From Acrocarpospora phusangensis (lineage in GTDB: Bacteria; Actinomycetota; Actinomycetes; Streptosporangiales; Streptosporangiaceae), in assembly GCF_016862995.1 (NCBI RefSeq), contig NZ_BOOA01000002.1:62001-126000 (forward strand): 64,000 nucleotides of DNA, given 5' to 3'. Positions 19,628-27,938 of this stretch are shown piece by piece. The notes below the pieces were generated by a model, which saw only the letters and a list, made by a program, of their open reading frames with translations, was not told the origin of the DNA and did no database searches. Position 1 is the stretch's first letter. Every line of letters starts with the position of its first letter. Position numbers and translations under genes: made by a program.

Positions 19628-22588
19628 TTAGACACTTCCCATGTCGCTGTGGAGCTCCGTGTCGCCCACGCCCGACGCCTCGACCTGAACCGCGCAGAAC
19701 TTGAACTCGGGGATCTTCCCGTAGGGGTCGATCTCGTCGATCGTCAGCAGGTTGGCCGCCGCCTCGCGGAAATGGAACGGGATGAAGCAGTTGCCGAGCT
19801 GCTCGCGGTGGGAGACACGCACCTGCAGCTCGATGGTTCCGCGCCGGGACCGTACCCGGGCCCTCTGGCCGTGCGCCAGCCCGCGGTCGGCGGCGTCCTT
19901 GGGGTGCATGTACACCTCGGCGATCGGCGCGATCGTGTCCAGCGCGTACGAGCGTCGCGTCATCGACCCGGTGTGCCAGTGTTCGAGCAGCCGGCCGGTG
20001 TTGAGCACCAGCGGGTACTCCGCGTCCGGCAGCTCCTTGGCCGGCAGCCACTGCGCCGGGACGAGATGGGCGAGGCCGTCGTCGGTGTTGAACCGCTCGT
20101 CGAACAGGACCACGGTCCCGTCGGAATGCTCGGGGTCGGCGTTGGGGTAGAGCTTCCCGGTCAGCCCCAGGTTGTCGTGACGCAGGTTCGCGTACGACGG
20201 CATGAGCCCGACCATCTCGTCGAACACCTCGCTGGGCGAGGCGTACGACCAGTCCAGACCGATCCGCCGGGCGATGTCCTGGATGATCTCCCAGTCCACG
20301 CGGGCCTGGCCCGGCGGGTCCATCACCTTGCGGCCGAGCTGCACGCGCCGGTCCGTGTTGGTGTAGCTCCCCTCCTTCTCCAGGTACGACGACGCCGGCA
20401 GGATGACGTCGGCGAACTCCGCGGTCTCGGTCAGGAAGATGTCCTGCACCACCAGGAAGTCCAGCTGCGACAGCGCCTTGCGCACCTTGTTGATGTTGGG
20501 GTCCGACAGGAACGGGTTCTCGCCGAGCATGTACATGCCGCGCACGCCGCCGGGCTTCAGCACCGACCCGATGATCTCGGTGACGGTGAGGCCACGGTCG
20601 GGGTCGAGCTCGGTGCCCCAGGCCTCCTCGAACCTCCGGCGGGTGGCGTCGCGGTCGACGCCCTGGTAGTCGGGGTAGAACATGGGGATCAGTCCGGCGT
20701 CGGAGGCGCCCTGGACGTTGTTCTGGCCGCGCAGCGGGTGCAGGCCGGTCCCGGGCCGGCCGACGTTGCCGGTGATCGAGCACATCGCGATCAGGCAGCG
20801 GGCGTTGTCGGTGCCGGTGGTGTGCTGGGAGATGCCCATGCCCCAGTAGATGACGCCGGCTTTGGCCTCGCCCCAGACCCGCGCGACCTGCCGGATCAGG
20901 TCCGCGTCGACACCGGTGATCTGCGCGCTGCGCTCCGGCGGGTAATCGCCGACCGTGCGGACCAGTTCCTCGAAGTTGGAGACCCGGGCCCTGATGAACT
21001 CCATGTCGATCAGGCCGAGCCGGATCACCTCGTGCATGATCGCGTTGTAGAACGCCACGTCGGTGCCGGGCTTGACCTGGCAGTGGTAGTCGGCGTGCTC
21101 GGACACGGTGCTGGCGCGCGGGTCCACGTAGATGATCTTTGTGCCGCGCCGGCGGGCCTGCTTGAAGAAGGAGCTGGCGACGGGGTGGTTCGCCGTCGGG
21201 TTGGACCCGGTGATGATCACGACGTCGGCGTTGGCGACATCGCCGTACGTGGTCGAGACCGCCCCGGAGCCGACGCCCTCGAACAGCGCGGCCACCGACG
21301 AGGCGTGGCAGAGCCGGGTGCAGTGGTCGACGTTGTTGGTGCCGAAGCCGGCCCGGATCAGCTTCTGGAAGAGGTACGCCTCCTCGTTGGAGCACTTCGC
21401 GGATCCGAACCCCGCGATGGCGCCGGGGCCCTGCTCCGCGTGGATCCCCTTCAGCCGCCGGGCCACGAGGTCGAGCGCCTCCTCCCAGGTGGCCTCGCGG
21501 AAGTGCGGCAGCACCTCGTCGTAGTCGACCAGGCCGCCGGGCTTGCGCCGGCCGTCCTTGCCGTTCTTGCTCAGCTTGGCGCTGCGCCCGCCGCCGCTGC
21601 GGTTGCCGCCGGCGCCGGCCCGGCCGCGGTCGTTGTCCGCGTCGCCGCGCACGTCCGCCGAGAGCGGGCCCTTGGGGTAGGACGAATCCACCCGGATCAG
21701 GGGCACCGTCAGGCGCTGCGGCGACGCCGCGTAGTCCCAGCCGTACCGGCCCTTGACGCACAGCCGGCCCTTCGAGCCGGGCTGGTCGCGGCCCTCCGCG
21801 AAGGCGATCGCGCCACGCGACCGGTCGACGTAGTACGTGAGCGCACAACCGACGCCGCAGTACGGGCAGACGCTGTCGACCGCGTCCAGCTCCTCGCGGG
21901 GCCGGATCGGGACGTCGTTGATCGCCTTGTTGGTCAGGGCGCCGGTGGGACAGGCCTGTACGCACTCCCCGCAGGTCACGCACGAGCTGGCGCCCATCGG
22001 GTCGTCGAGGTCGAAGGCGATCTTCGTCGAGTAGCCCTTGCCCGAACGGCCGATGACGTCGTTGCCCTGGATGTCGTCACACGCGCGGACACAGCGGTCA
22101 CAGAGGATGCACGCGTCATGGTTGACGGCGATCACCGGGTTCGAGATGTCCATGCCCCGGCCCGAGCCACAGGGCAGGTCGGTGGTCTCCTTGGCCACGT
22201 CGAACCGGTCGGCGAGGCCGAGGAGCAGGTTGTCGCCGGTGGTGGTCTGCTTCGGATCCTCCTCGCGCGGCGGCTGGTCGGAGATCAGCAGCTCGGTCAG
22301 GGTGGCCCGGTTGCGCTCCAGCTCGGGGGTGCTGGTCCTGACCTGCATGCCGTCCTCGCAGGGACGCACGCACGCGGCGGCGAAGGCCCGCCCGCCGGTG
22401 TCCACCACGCACATGCGGCACACCCCGACGGGGTCATAGCGCTCGTCGTGGCACAACACCGGAATGTCAATGTCCAGTCGCTTCGCGGCATCGTAGATGC
22501 TGGTGCCCTCCGGCACGGTCACCGCGCGGCCATCGATCTCGACGGACACAGTCCGCAGGGCCGTCGCCGGCTCCCTGAGTATCGTCAT
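19628..22588 (-). CDS. fdhA: Formate dehydrogenase alpha subunit (molybdopterin, FeS)
   Basis: A 986-residue catalytic subunit that oxidises formate to CO2. N-terminal NuoG-like region: [2Fe-2S] ligands in VGVCRMC and the later ACVRPC, then two [4Fe-4S] ferredoxin motifs (CILCDRCVRAC and CVTCGECVQAC), then CPYCGVGC of the molybdopterin domain. The metal ligand is the Cys in RLCHASS, so this is a cysteine, not selenocysteine, enzyme. The start at 22588 has GAGG five bases upstream; an ATG at 22618 lies inside the operator-like palindromes and lacks a ribosome site. A charged Gly/Arg-rich insertion at about residues 300-345 (RGDADNDRGRAGAGGNRSG region) is unusual. Confidence 0.93.
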   Translation of the reverse strand: MTILREPATALRTVSVEIDGRAVTVPEGTSIYDAAKRLDIDIPVLCHDERYDPVGVCRMCVVDTGGRAFAAACVRPCEDGMQVRTSTPELERNRATLTELLISDQPPREEDPKQTTTGDNLLLGLADRFDVAKETTDLPCGSGRGMDISNPVIAVNHDACILCDRCVRACDDIQGNDVIGRSGKGYSTKIAFDLDDPMGASSCVTCGECVQACPTGALTNKAINDVPIRPREELDAVDSVCPYCGVGCALTYYVDRSRGAIAFAEGRDQPGSKGRLCVKGRYGWDYAASPQRLTVPLIRVDSSYPKGPLSADVRGDADNDRGRAGAGGNRSGGGRSAKLSKNGKDGRRKPGGLVDYDEVLPHFREATWEEALDLVARRLKGIHAEQGPGAIAGFGSAKCSNEEAYLFQKLIRAGFGTNNVDHCTRLCHASSVAALFEGVGSGAVSTTYGDVANADVVIITGSNPTANHPVASSFFKQARRRGTKIIYVDPRASTVSEHADYHCQVKPGTDVAFYNAIMHEVIRLGLIDMEFIRARVSNFEELVRTVGDYPPERSAQITGVDADLIRQVARVWGEAKAGVIYWGMGISQHTTGTDNARCLIAMCSITGNVGRPGTGLHPLRGQNNVQGASDAGLIPMFYPDYQGVDRDATRRRFEEAWGTELDPDRGLTVTEIIGSVLKPGGVRGMYMLGENPFLSDPNINKVRKALSQLDFLVVQDIFLTETAEFADVILPASSYLEKEGSYTNTDRRVQLGRKVMDPPGQARVDWEIIQDIARRIGLDWSYASPSEVFDEMVGLMPSYANLRHDNLGLTGKLYPNADPEHSDGTVVLFDERFNTDDGLAHLVPAQWLPAKELPDAEYPLVLNTGRLLEHWHTGSMTRRSYALDTIAPIAEVYMHPKDAADRGLAHGQRARVRSRRGTIELQVRVSHREQLGNCFIPFHFREAAANLLTIDEIDPYGKIPEFKFCAVQVEASGVGDTELHSDMGSV

Positions 22589-22608
22589 CTCAACCTCATC
22601 AGTCGAGC

Positions 22609-22700
22609 ACTGTGGCATACAGAATGCTGCATACAGTTAACTGTGGCATTTGTCCTATTGTCTAGTACCGGCCTATGCCCGACGACCCGCCCCGCTACAC
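22609..22700 (-). promoter_or_regulatory. Operator-like repeats and promoter region of the formate dehydrogenase operon
   Basis: Upstream of fdhA lie two copies of ACTGTGGCAT (22609-22618 and 22640-22649), two copies of GCATACAG (starting 22615 and 22629) and the 12-bp perfect palindrome ACAGTTAACTGT (22633-22644). Such overlapping ATAC/GTAT half-sites are typical of GntR/FadR-type operators, but the regulator is not in the window. On the minus strand a TAGACA at about 22665 could serve as -35, with the palindrome covering the -10. This suggests repression independent of the upstream aor gene. Confidence 0.5.
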
Positions 22701-22715
22701 ACGACCATGCGCTGA

Positions 22716-24515
22716 TCACGCGTCGAGCAGCAGGTCATCCAGATCGGCCGTGACCCGCCCCTCCTCGTCCAGGCCGCGCGCCGCGTAGTACCCGGCGATC
22801 ATGGACCGCAGCCGGTCCGCGCCCAGCGCCGCACGACGGCCGGAGCTGAGTTCCAGGGGCGTCTCCAGCATCCGGGCCGGCAGTGTGTCGTCGGCCGCGG
22901 TGGCTCCCTCGCGCATGTTGAAGGCGCGCTTGGCCCGGACGATCCGCCGCGCGGTCTCCCGCAGCTCGGTCGCGTCCAGTTGCCATCCGGTGACCAGCGC
23001 GAGCAGCCTGGCCCACTCCGTGAAGGGGTCCTCGAAGACGCCGCGCAGGAACTTGCAGAGGATCATCGAGTCCATGACCGCGGCGCGGTCCTCGGTCTCG
23101 ACCGCGGCGGCGACGTGGGCGGAGCCACCTGCCAGCCGGTCGAGCTCGCCCGACAGGTCGGCCTCGTACGCGCCGGACCGGTTGTGGTCGGCCCCCCTGG
23201 CGTTCACCGCGAGCCCGAGTGCCATCGTCTGCAGGCTGCGCGGCTCGTAACCGGGCAGCTCCAGCCCCTTGACCTGCGGCGCGAAGTCGATCGAACCGTG
23301 CCCGACCACCCCGGCGGCGCGGCGCGAGCCCTGCGCGAGCAGTTCCCCGAGGCCGGGCGACCGCTTGCCGATCGCGTCCAGCGCGCGCAGCAGCGCCGAG
23401 CCGTCGCCGAACCGCAGCCACGGCTCGTCGAGCAGGCCACGTTCGACGCACTCCATGGCCCACGCGATCGTGCCGCCCGCCGAGATGGTGTCGATGCCCA
23501 GTTCGTCGCAGCGCGCGCTGGCGGCGAACACCTCGTCGGGGTCGGACACGCCGCAGAGCGGGCCGAGCGCGAAGACGTTCTCGTACTCCATCCGCTGGCT
23601 GCCGCCGCCCTTGCGCGAGTAGATGTGCTCGCAGCCGATGGAGCACGACGCGCAGCTGTTGCGCGCCACTCCGCGCAGCTCGTGCAGTTCCTCGGCGGCC
23701 AGCTGGGGCGCGCCTTCGAAGGTCGCCGCGGTGAAGTTGCGGGTGGGCAGGGTGCTGACGGCGTTGAACGCCAGGAGGTTGGCCAGCGTGCCCAGCTCCC
23801 GGTATTTCGCGGTGGCCGGGCCGAAACTGCGCCGGCGCAGGTCGCGGGCGGCGGCGAGGACTCCGGGCTGGTCCGCGACCGACACCTTGGTCGCTGCTCT
23901 GACCAGCACGGCCTTGATGTTCTTCGCGCCCATCGTCGCGCCCAGGCCGCCCCGGCCGGCGTGACGGCCGTCGTGGCTGATGGTCGCGTATCTGACCAGG
24001 CGCTCGCCCGCCGGGCCGATGGCCGCGGTGCGCCAGTGGCGGCCGAACCGCGCCCGCGCCGCGGACTCCGCCTCGGCCGCGGTCAGCCCGGCGAGCTCGG
24101 GAGCCGGTTCGAGACGCACCCTGTCGCCGTCGATCAGCAGCACTGAGAGCTCGTCGGCGCGGCCGCGGATCACGAGCGCGTCATGCCCGGTCAGCTTGCC
24201 CGCGATGGCGAACTGGCTGGACGCGAGGGCGTCGGTCAGCAGCCCGGTCAACGGCGACTTGGCCACGACCGCGAACTTCGCGCTGGTCGTCAGCGGGGTG
24301 CCGACCAGCGAGGAGAAGACGAAGGCCAGCGGCGCCTCGGGCGCGAGGGGATCGACCCCGGCGGGCGCCAGCCGGTGCAGCAGCCACGTGCCGAGGCCCA
24401 CCCCGCCCAGGTAGGACCGCAGCACCCGCTCGTCCAGCTCGTACGGAGCGCAGCTCGCCTCCCTGCCGGCGACGTCCACGAGCAAGGCCCGTCCGAAGAA
24501 TCCACCAGGCGCCAT
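22716..24515 (-). CDS. aor: Aldehyde ferredoxin oxidoreductase family protein
   Basis: A 599-residue AOR-family tungsto/molybdo-pterin enzyme, converting aldehydes and acids with low-potential electrons. Seen: the N-terminal GGVGLGTWLL, SSLVGTPLTTSAKFAVVAKSP and GRGGLGATMGAKNIKAV pterin-binding stretches. The [4Fe-4S] ligand set is SCASCSIGC plus a later Cys in MILCKFLRG. The length matches the family. The mobA-moaD fusion ends 21 bases upstream and fdhA starts 127 bases downstream on the same strand. AOR enzymes are mostly known from anaerobes and archaea, so substrate and metal in an actinomycete are open; reduction of acids with formate-derived electrons is one possibility. Confidence 0.9.
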   Translation of the reverse strand: MAPGGFFGRALLVDVAGREASCAPYELDERVLRSYLGGVGLGTWLLHRLAPAGVDPLAPEAPLAFVFSSLVGTPLTTSAKFAVVAKSPLTGLLTDALASSQFAIAGKLTGHDALVIRGRADELSVLLIDGDRVRLEPAPELAGLTAAEAESAARARFGRHWRTAAIGPAGERLVRYATISHDGRHAGRGGLGATMGAKNIKAVLVRAATKVSVADQPGVLAAARDLRRRSFGPATAKYRELGTLANLLAFNAVSTLPTRNFTAATFEGAPQLAAEELHELRGVARNSCASCSIGCEHIYSRKGGGSQRMEYENVFALGPLCGVSDPDEVFAASARCDELGIDTISAGGTIAWAMECVERGLLDEPWLRFGDGSALLRALDAIGKRSPGLGELLAQGSRRAAGVVGHGSIDFAPQVKGLELPGYEPRSLQTMALGLAVNARGADHNRSGAYEADLSGELDRLAGGSAHVAAAVETEDRAAVMDSMILCKFLRGVFEDPFTEWARLLALVTGWQLDATELRETARRIVRAKRAFNMREGATAADDTLPARMLETPLELSSGRRAALGADRLRSMIAGYYAARGLDEEGRVTADLDDLLLDA

Positions 24516-24536
24516 GTCCCGACTCTACGACCGGCC

Positions 24537-25385
24537 TCAGCCGCCGGCGTCCGCGGACAGGAAGGCGACGGTGTCTCCCGCCACCAGGGGCAGCCACTCG
24601 TCCCGGGTGACCTGATCGCCGTTGAGCGCGGCCACCACGTGGCGGTTCAGGGTGAGCCCGACCGCGGCGGCGGCGGCTCCGAGGGTGGCGGCCCGGACCT
24701 CGCGCGGCCGATGGCCGCCGTTCCTCGCCAGCGCGCCGAAGCACTCCACCGTGATCTCCGGCGGCAGCCGGTCGCGGGCCGCCGCGTAGTCGTCCGGGGA
24801 GTTGACGTTCACCACGGATTCCAGCGTCGGGTCGCGCCGTGCGAGCTCGGTGTCGGCCAGCAGGTCCTCGTCGGTGAGCTGGGCCACCTCGCAGTGCTTG
24901 AAGAGCATGCCGGGCCGGAGGTCGCCCGCGGCCAGGAGATCCTTGATCAGTCCCGCCAGCGCGGTTCGGTAACCGGCGGCCAGCGGCTGCCGGAAGCCTC
25001 GGGCCACCGGGAGCGCGACGTCCGTCCCGGCGGGCAGGGCACGCAGGACGCGGCGGACGAAGGCCGGGTGGAGGAACGGCATGTCGGTGGAGCACACGAA
25101 CGCCGTCTCGGCCCGGTCGGCCACCGCCGCGAGCCCCACGGCCAGCCCCTGCATGGGCCCCAGCCCTTCCACCGGATCCCCGACCACCGACACGTTCGGG
25201 GGAAGCGGCGGGAGCTCCTGCCCGGGCGCGGCCACCACGATGACCGGACCGTCGACCGTCCTGGCGAGGACCGCGGCGGCTCGGTACAGCAACGTCGAAC
25301 CGTGCCACTCCAGCCAGGCTTTGGGCCGCCCCATCCGCGTGGAGCGCCCGCCCGCGAGCACAAGGCCCGCAGCTGCAGTCTGCAT
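24537..25385 (-). CDS. MobA-like nucleotidyltransferase fused to a MoaD/ThiS-like sulfur carrier
   Basis: A 282-residue two-domain protein. Residues ~1-195 are a MobA/IspD-type nucleotidyltransferase with LAGGRSTRMGRPKAWLEW (NTP-binding loop), CSTDMPFLHP and NVNSPDDYAAA. From about residue 207 on the sequence is a beta-grasp MoaD/ThiS fold (ITVECFGALAR, VVAALNGDQV, LVAGDTVAFL) ending exactly in Gly-Gly, the tail that is adenylylated and thiocarboxylated in sulfur carriers. One chain therefore could supply both the dithiolene sulfur and the nucleotide of a molybdopterin-dinucleotide. It is first in the Mo/W block, 21 bases from aor. Confidence 0.87.
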   Translation of the reverse strand: MQTAAAGLVLAGGRSTRMGRPKAWLEWHGSTLLYRAAAVLARTVDGPVIVVAAPGQELPPLPPNVSVVGDPVEGLGPMQGLAVGLAAVADRAETAFVCSTDMPFLHPAFVRRVLRALPAGTDVALPVARGFRQPLAAGYRTALAGLIKDLLAAGDLRPGMLFKHCEVAQLTDEDLLADTELARRDPTLESVVNVNSPDDYAAARDRLPPEITVECFGALARNGGHRPREVRAATLGAAAAAVGLTLNRHVVAALNGDQVTRDEWLPLVAGDTVAFLSADAGG

Positions 25386-25443
25386 GCCCGCATGCTAGAC
25401 CGTACGGCGCGCCGTCCCAGTGGCCGATGTGAGTCACTGATTG

Positions 25444-25470
25444 TAACTATCTAATCTCTATGAGTAGTTA
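25444..25470. promoter_or_regulatory. Inverted repeat in the divergent mobA-moaD / birA promoter region
   Basis: In the AT-rich gap between the two divergent genes lies TAACTA (25444-25449) and its exact reverse complement TAGTTA (25465-25470), separated by 15 bases. It could be a regulator site or part of overlapping promoters. No known motif is matched with confidence. Confidence 0.3.
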
Positions 25471-25529
25471 TTCCAGGTCATTGGGGTAATCGGGTTACAG
25501 AGTGTCGCTCGGGAGGGGAAAATGGGCGA

Positions 25530-26354
25530 GTGCCAGACTCACCGTTCCTGGATCTTGAGCGTCCGCCGTTGTCGCAGGCAGCGCTGGAGAGCGCGCTCGT
25601 CCGCCCCGGCTCGCTCTGGTCGGCCGTCAAGGTCGTCGAGCGCACCGGTTCCACCAATGCCGACCTTGCGCAGGCCGCCAGGGAGGGCCTCCGGGAGGGA
25701 GCCGTCCTGGCGGCCGAATCCCAGTTCGCCGGCCGGGGGAGGCTCGGCAGGATCTGGACCGCGCCGCCCCGGTCCGGGCTGACGTTCTCGGTGCTGCTCC
25801 GCCCGGACGTGCCGATGGCCAGGCTGGGCTGGCTGCCGCTGCTGTTCGGCCTGGCCGCCGCCACCGCCGTGGCCGCCCACACCGGCGTGGACGTACGGCT
25901 CAAGTGGCCCAACGACCTGCTGATCGGGGAGCGCAAGCTGGCCGGCGTGCTGGCCGAGCGCGTGGACCGGGCCGTCGTGGTGGGTATGGGCCTCAACGTG
26001 ACCATGAGGCAGGAGGAGCTGCCGGTGGAGCGGGCGACCTCGCTGCTGCTGGCCGAGGCCTCCTCCGTCGACCGGGGCGCGCTGCTGCTGGCCGTCCTGC
26101 GGGAGCTGGAGACGCGGTACCGGACGTGGGTGGCCGCCGACGGGGACGTGGAGTCGACCGGGCTGCGGCAGGCGTACTTGGCGGGAAGCGCGACGGTGGG
26201 GCAGGAGGTGCGGGTGGAGCTGCCGGGCGAGCGGGTGCTGGTCGGGCTGGCCACCGGCATCGACAAGGCCGGCTACCTGATGGTGCGCTCCGAGGGCACC
26301 GACCATCTGCTGAGCGTGGGGGATGTGGTCCATGTCCGGCCAGCCAATCCGTGA
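25530..26354 (+). CDS. birA: Biotin--[acetyl-CoA-carboxylase] ligase
   Basis: A 274-residue biotin protein ligase that loads biotin onto acyl-CoA carboxylase. The biotinyl-AMP loop GRGRLGR, ERTGSTNADL, VRLKWPNDLLIGERKLAGVL and the C-terminal SH3-like domain are all present. No N-terminal DNA-binding domain is seen, so it is the non-repressor class. It starts at a GTG with GGGAGGGG upstream. The gene is divergent from mobA-moaD. Confidence 0.95.
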   Translation: MPDSPFLDLERPPLSQAALESALVRPGSLWSAVKVVERTGSTNADLAQAAREGLREGAVLAAESQFAGRGRLGRIWTAPPRSGLTFSVLLRPDVPMARLGWLPLLFGLAAATAVAAHTGVDVRLKWPNDLLIGERKLAGVLAERVDRAVVVGMGLNVTMRQEELPVERATSLLLAEASSVDRGALLLAVLRELETRYRTWVAADGDVESTGLRQAYLAGSATVGQEVRVELPGERVLVGLATGIDKAGYLMVRSEGTDHLLSVGDVVHVRPANP

Positions 26355-26397
26355 CGAAACAACACATGGGTCCGCTGGTCGTGCCACGATTCGCTCC

Positions 26398-26910
26398 ATG
26401 GGTCTGCCCGATCACCACCTCACGCAGGGCGAGCGAGTCGTGCACTCGTTCCACCCGCACTGGAAGCGCCTCGTCGTGCCCTTCCTCGCGCTCGTCTTGG
26501 TCGTCGCCGCGTCCAGCGCCGCGATCTACTTCATCCCCGGCGATTTCGAGTACGTCTCGCTGGCCAGGATCACCGTCGCCGTGGTCGCCGTCGTCGCGCT
26601 CACGCTGCTGTCCTTCGTGCCGTACCTGCGGTGGAAGACCACGTCGTACACGCTGACCACGCACCGGTTCAACATCAGCACCGGCATCCTCAACAAGTCG
26701 GACGACGACATCCCGCTCACCAAGGTCAACTCGGTCAGCTCCGACCAGACCCTGATGGAGCGCCTGTTCGGCTGCGGCACCCTGAAGGTCGAGTCGGCCT
26801 CGGACCGCGGCGAGATCCTCTACCGGGACATCCCCCAGATCCAGACGGTGCGCACCGAGCTGTTCCGGCTGGTGGAGGACGCCTCCGACGGGAACATCGA
26901 CGGCAAGTGA
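26398..26910 (+). CDS. Membrane-anchored PH (bPH2) domain protein
   Basis: A 170-residue protein with two hydrophobic segments near the N-terminus (LVVPFLALVLVVAASSAAIYF and ITVAVVAVVALTLLSFVPYL). A bacterial PH-like domain follows (TSYTLTTHRFNISTGILNKSDDDIPLTKV in pieces; LFGCGTLKVESAS). Proteins of this class are common in actinomycetes and have no fixed function. Its last bases overlap the GTG start of the cyclase gene (GTGA), implying coupled translation and perhaps a shared membrane-linked role. Confidence 0.85.
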   Translation: MGLPDHHLTQGERVVHSFHPHWKRLVVPFLALVLVVAASSAAIYFIPGDFEYVSLARITVAVVAVVALTLLSFVPYLRWKTTSYTLTTHRFNISTGILNKSDDDIPLTKVNSVSSDQTLMERLFGCGTLKVESASDRGEILYRDIPQIQTVRTELFRLVEDASDGNIDGK

Positions 26911-27881
26911 CGACGGAACCGGCGGGCCGGCCGACCTCAGCGGACATCCAGCGGCTGTTCGTCGGCCAGGCGCGCTACACCCGCCGGGAGGTCGCCGCGT
27001 CCGCCGGGATTCCGCAGGACCTGTCCGAACGCATCTGGCGGGCGCTCGGCTTCGCCACCCTCGCCGACGACGCCGTCTTCTTCACCGACGCCGACCTGGC
27101 GGCGCTGCGCCGGATCCGGGTGATCCTGGACGCCGGCCTGCTGGACGAGGTCACCCTGATCCGGATGACCCGGGCGCTCGGCCGGACCACCGCGCGGCTG
27201 GCCCAGTGGCAGGCCGAGATCATGATCGGCGCCCTGCTGGACCCGGGCGCCACCCCGACGGACGCCGACCTGGCGCGGGTCATGGGGGCGGCGGAGCTGC
27301 TGCTGCCCGACTTCGAGCACACCCTGGTGCACGTCTGGCGGGCCCAGCTGGCCGCCTCCGCCAGCCGCCAGCTGGCGCTCACCGAGGTCGGCGAGAACCG
27401 GGCGACCCTGGCCGTCGGCTTCGCCGACCTGGTCTCCTTCACCCGGGTCTCCCGCGAGCTGGACGAGCCGGCCCTGGCCGACCTGGTCGAGGGCTTCGAG
27501 GCCCGCGCCTCCGACGTGATCGCCCAGCACGGCGGGCGCCTGGTCAAGACCCTGGGCGACGAGGTCCTGTTCACCGCCGCCGAGCCGGAGACCGCCGCCC
27601 GGATGACCCTCGACCTCGTGGACGCGCTCGGCCGGGGCGACCCGGGCGTGCGCATCGGCCTGGCGTACGGGCCGGTGCTGCCGGTGATGGGCGACGTGTT
27701 CGGCACGACCGTCAACCTGGCCGCCCGGCTCACCGCGATCGCCCGCGCGGGCAGCGTGGTCGCCGACGCCGCCCTGGCCGGGAGCGTCACCGGCCTGCCG
27801 GGCATCGACGTGCTCAAGATCAGCCGTCGGCCGGCCCGGGGGCTCGGGGTGATCCAGCCGTACGTGCTGCGGCGCGCCTGA
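26907..27881 (+). CDS. Class III adenylate/guanylate cyclase domain protein
   Basis: A 324-residue soluble protein. The first ~90 residues look like a MerR-type winged helix (RYTRREVAASAGI, VFFTDADLAALRRIRVI). The C-terminal ~170 residues are a class III cyclase: GFADLVSFTRVS (metal Asp), LVKTLGDEVLF (substrate Lys and second metal Asp) and FGTTVNLAARL (transition-state Asn/Arg). It should make cAMP or a related cyclic nucleotide; the Lys in LVKTLGDE favours ATP. The helix-turn-helix-like N-terminus beside a cyclase is a known mycobacterial/actinobacterial layout. The start overlaps the PH-domain gene. Confidence 0.85.
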   Translation: MTTEPAGRPTSADIQRLFVGQARYTRREVAASAGIPQDLSERIWRALGFATLADDAVFFTDADLAALRRIRVILDAGLLDEVTLIRMTRALGRTTARLAQWQAEIMIGALLDPGATPTDADLARVMGAAELLLPDFEHTLVHVWRAQLAASASRQLALTEVGENRATLAVGFADLVSFTRVSRELDEPALADLVEGFEARASDVIAQHGGRLVKTLGDEVLFTAAEPETAARMTLDLVDALGRGDPGVRIGLAYGPVLPVMGDVFGTTVNLAARLTAIARAGSVVADAALAGSVTGLPGIDVLKISRRPARGLGVIQPYVLRRA

Positions 27882-27938
27882 TCGGCTTGACGGGGAGGCC
27901 GCTCATGGAAATCCTGATCAAACACACGGAGGTGCGGA

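Noticed and set aside
22588-22618. Upstream ATG (22618) as fdhA start
   Set aside because: It lies within the operator-like repeats and lacks a ribosome site, while the ATG at 22588 has GAGG at the right distance.
18104-22753. A 1549-residue open frame on the plus strand across the formate dehydrogenase genes
   Set aside because: It is the antisense shadow of two genes with complete FeS and pterin motifs; composition is repetitive His/Arg/Gly/Val with no domain.
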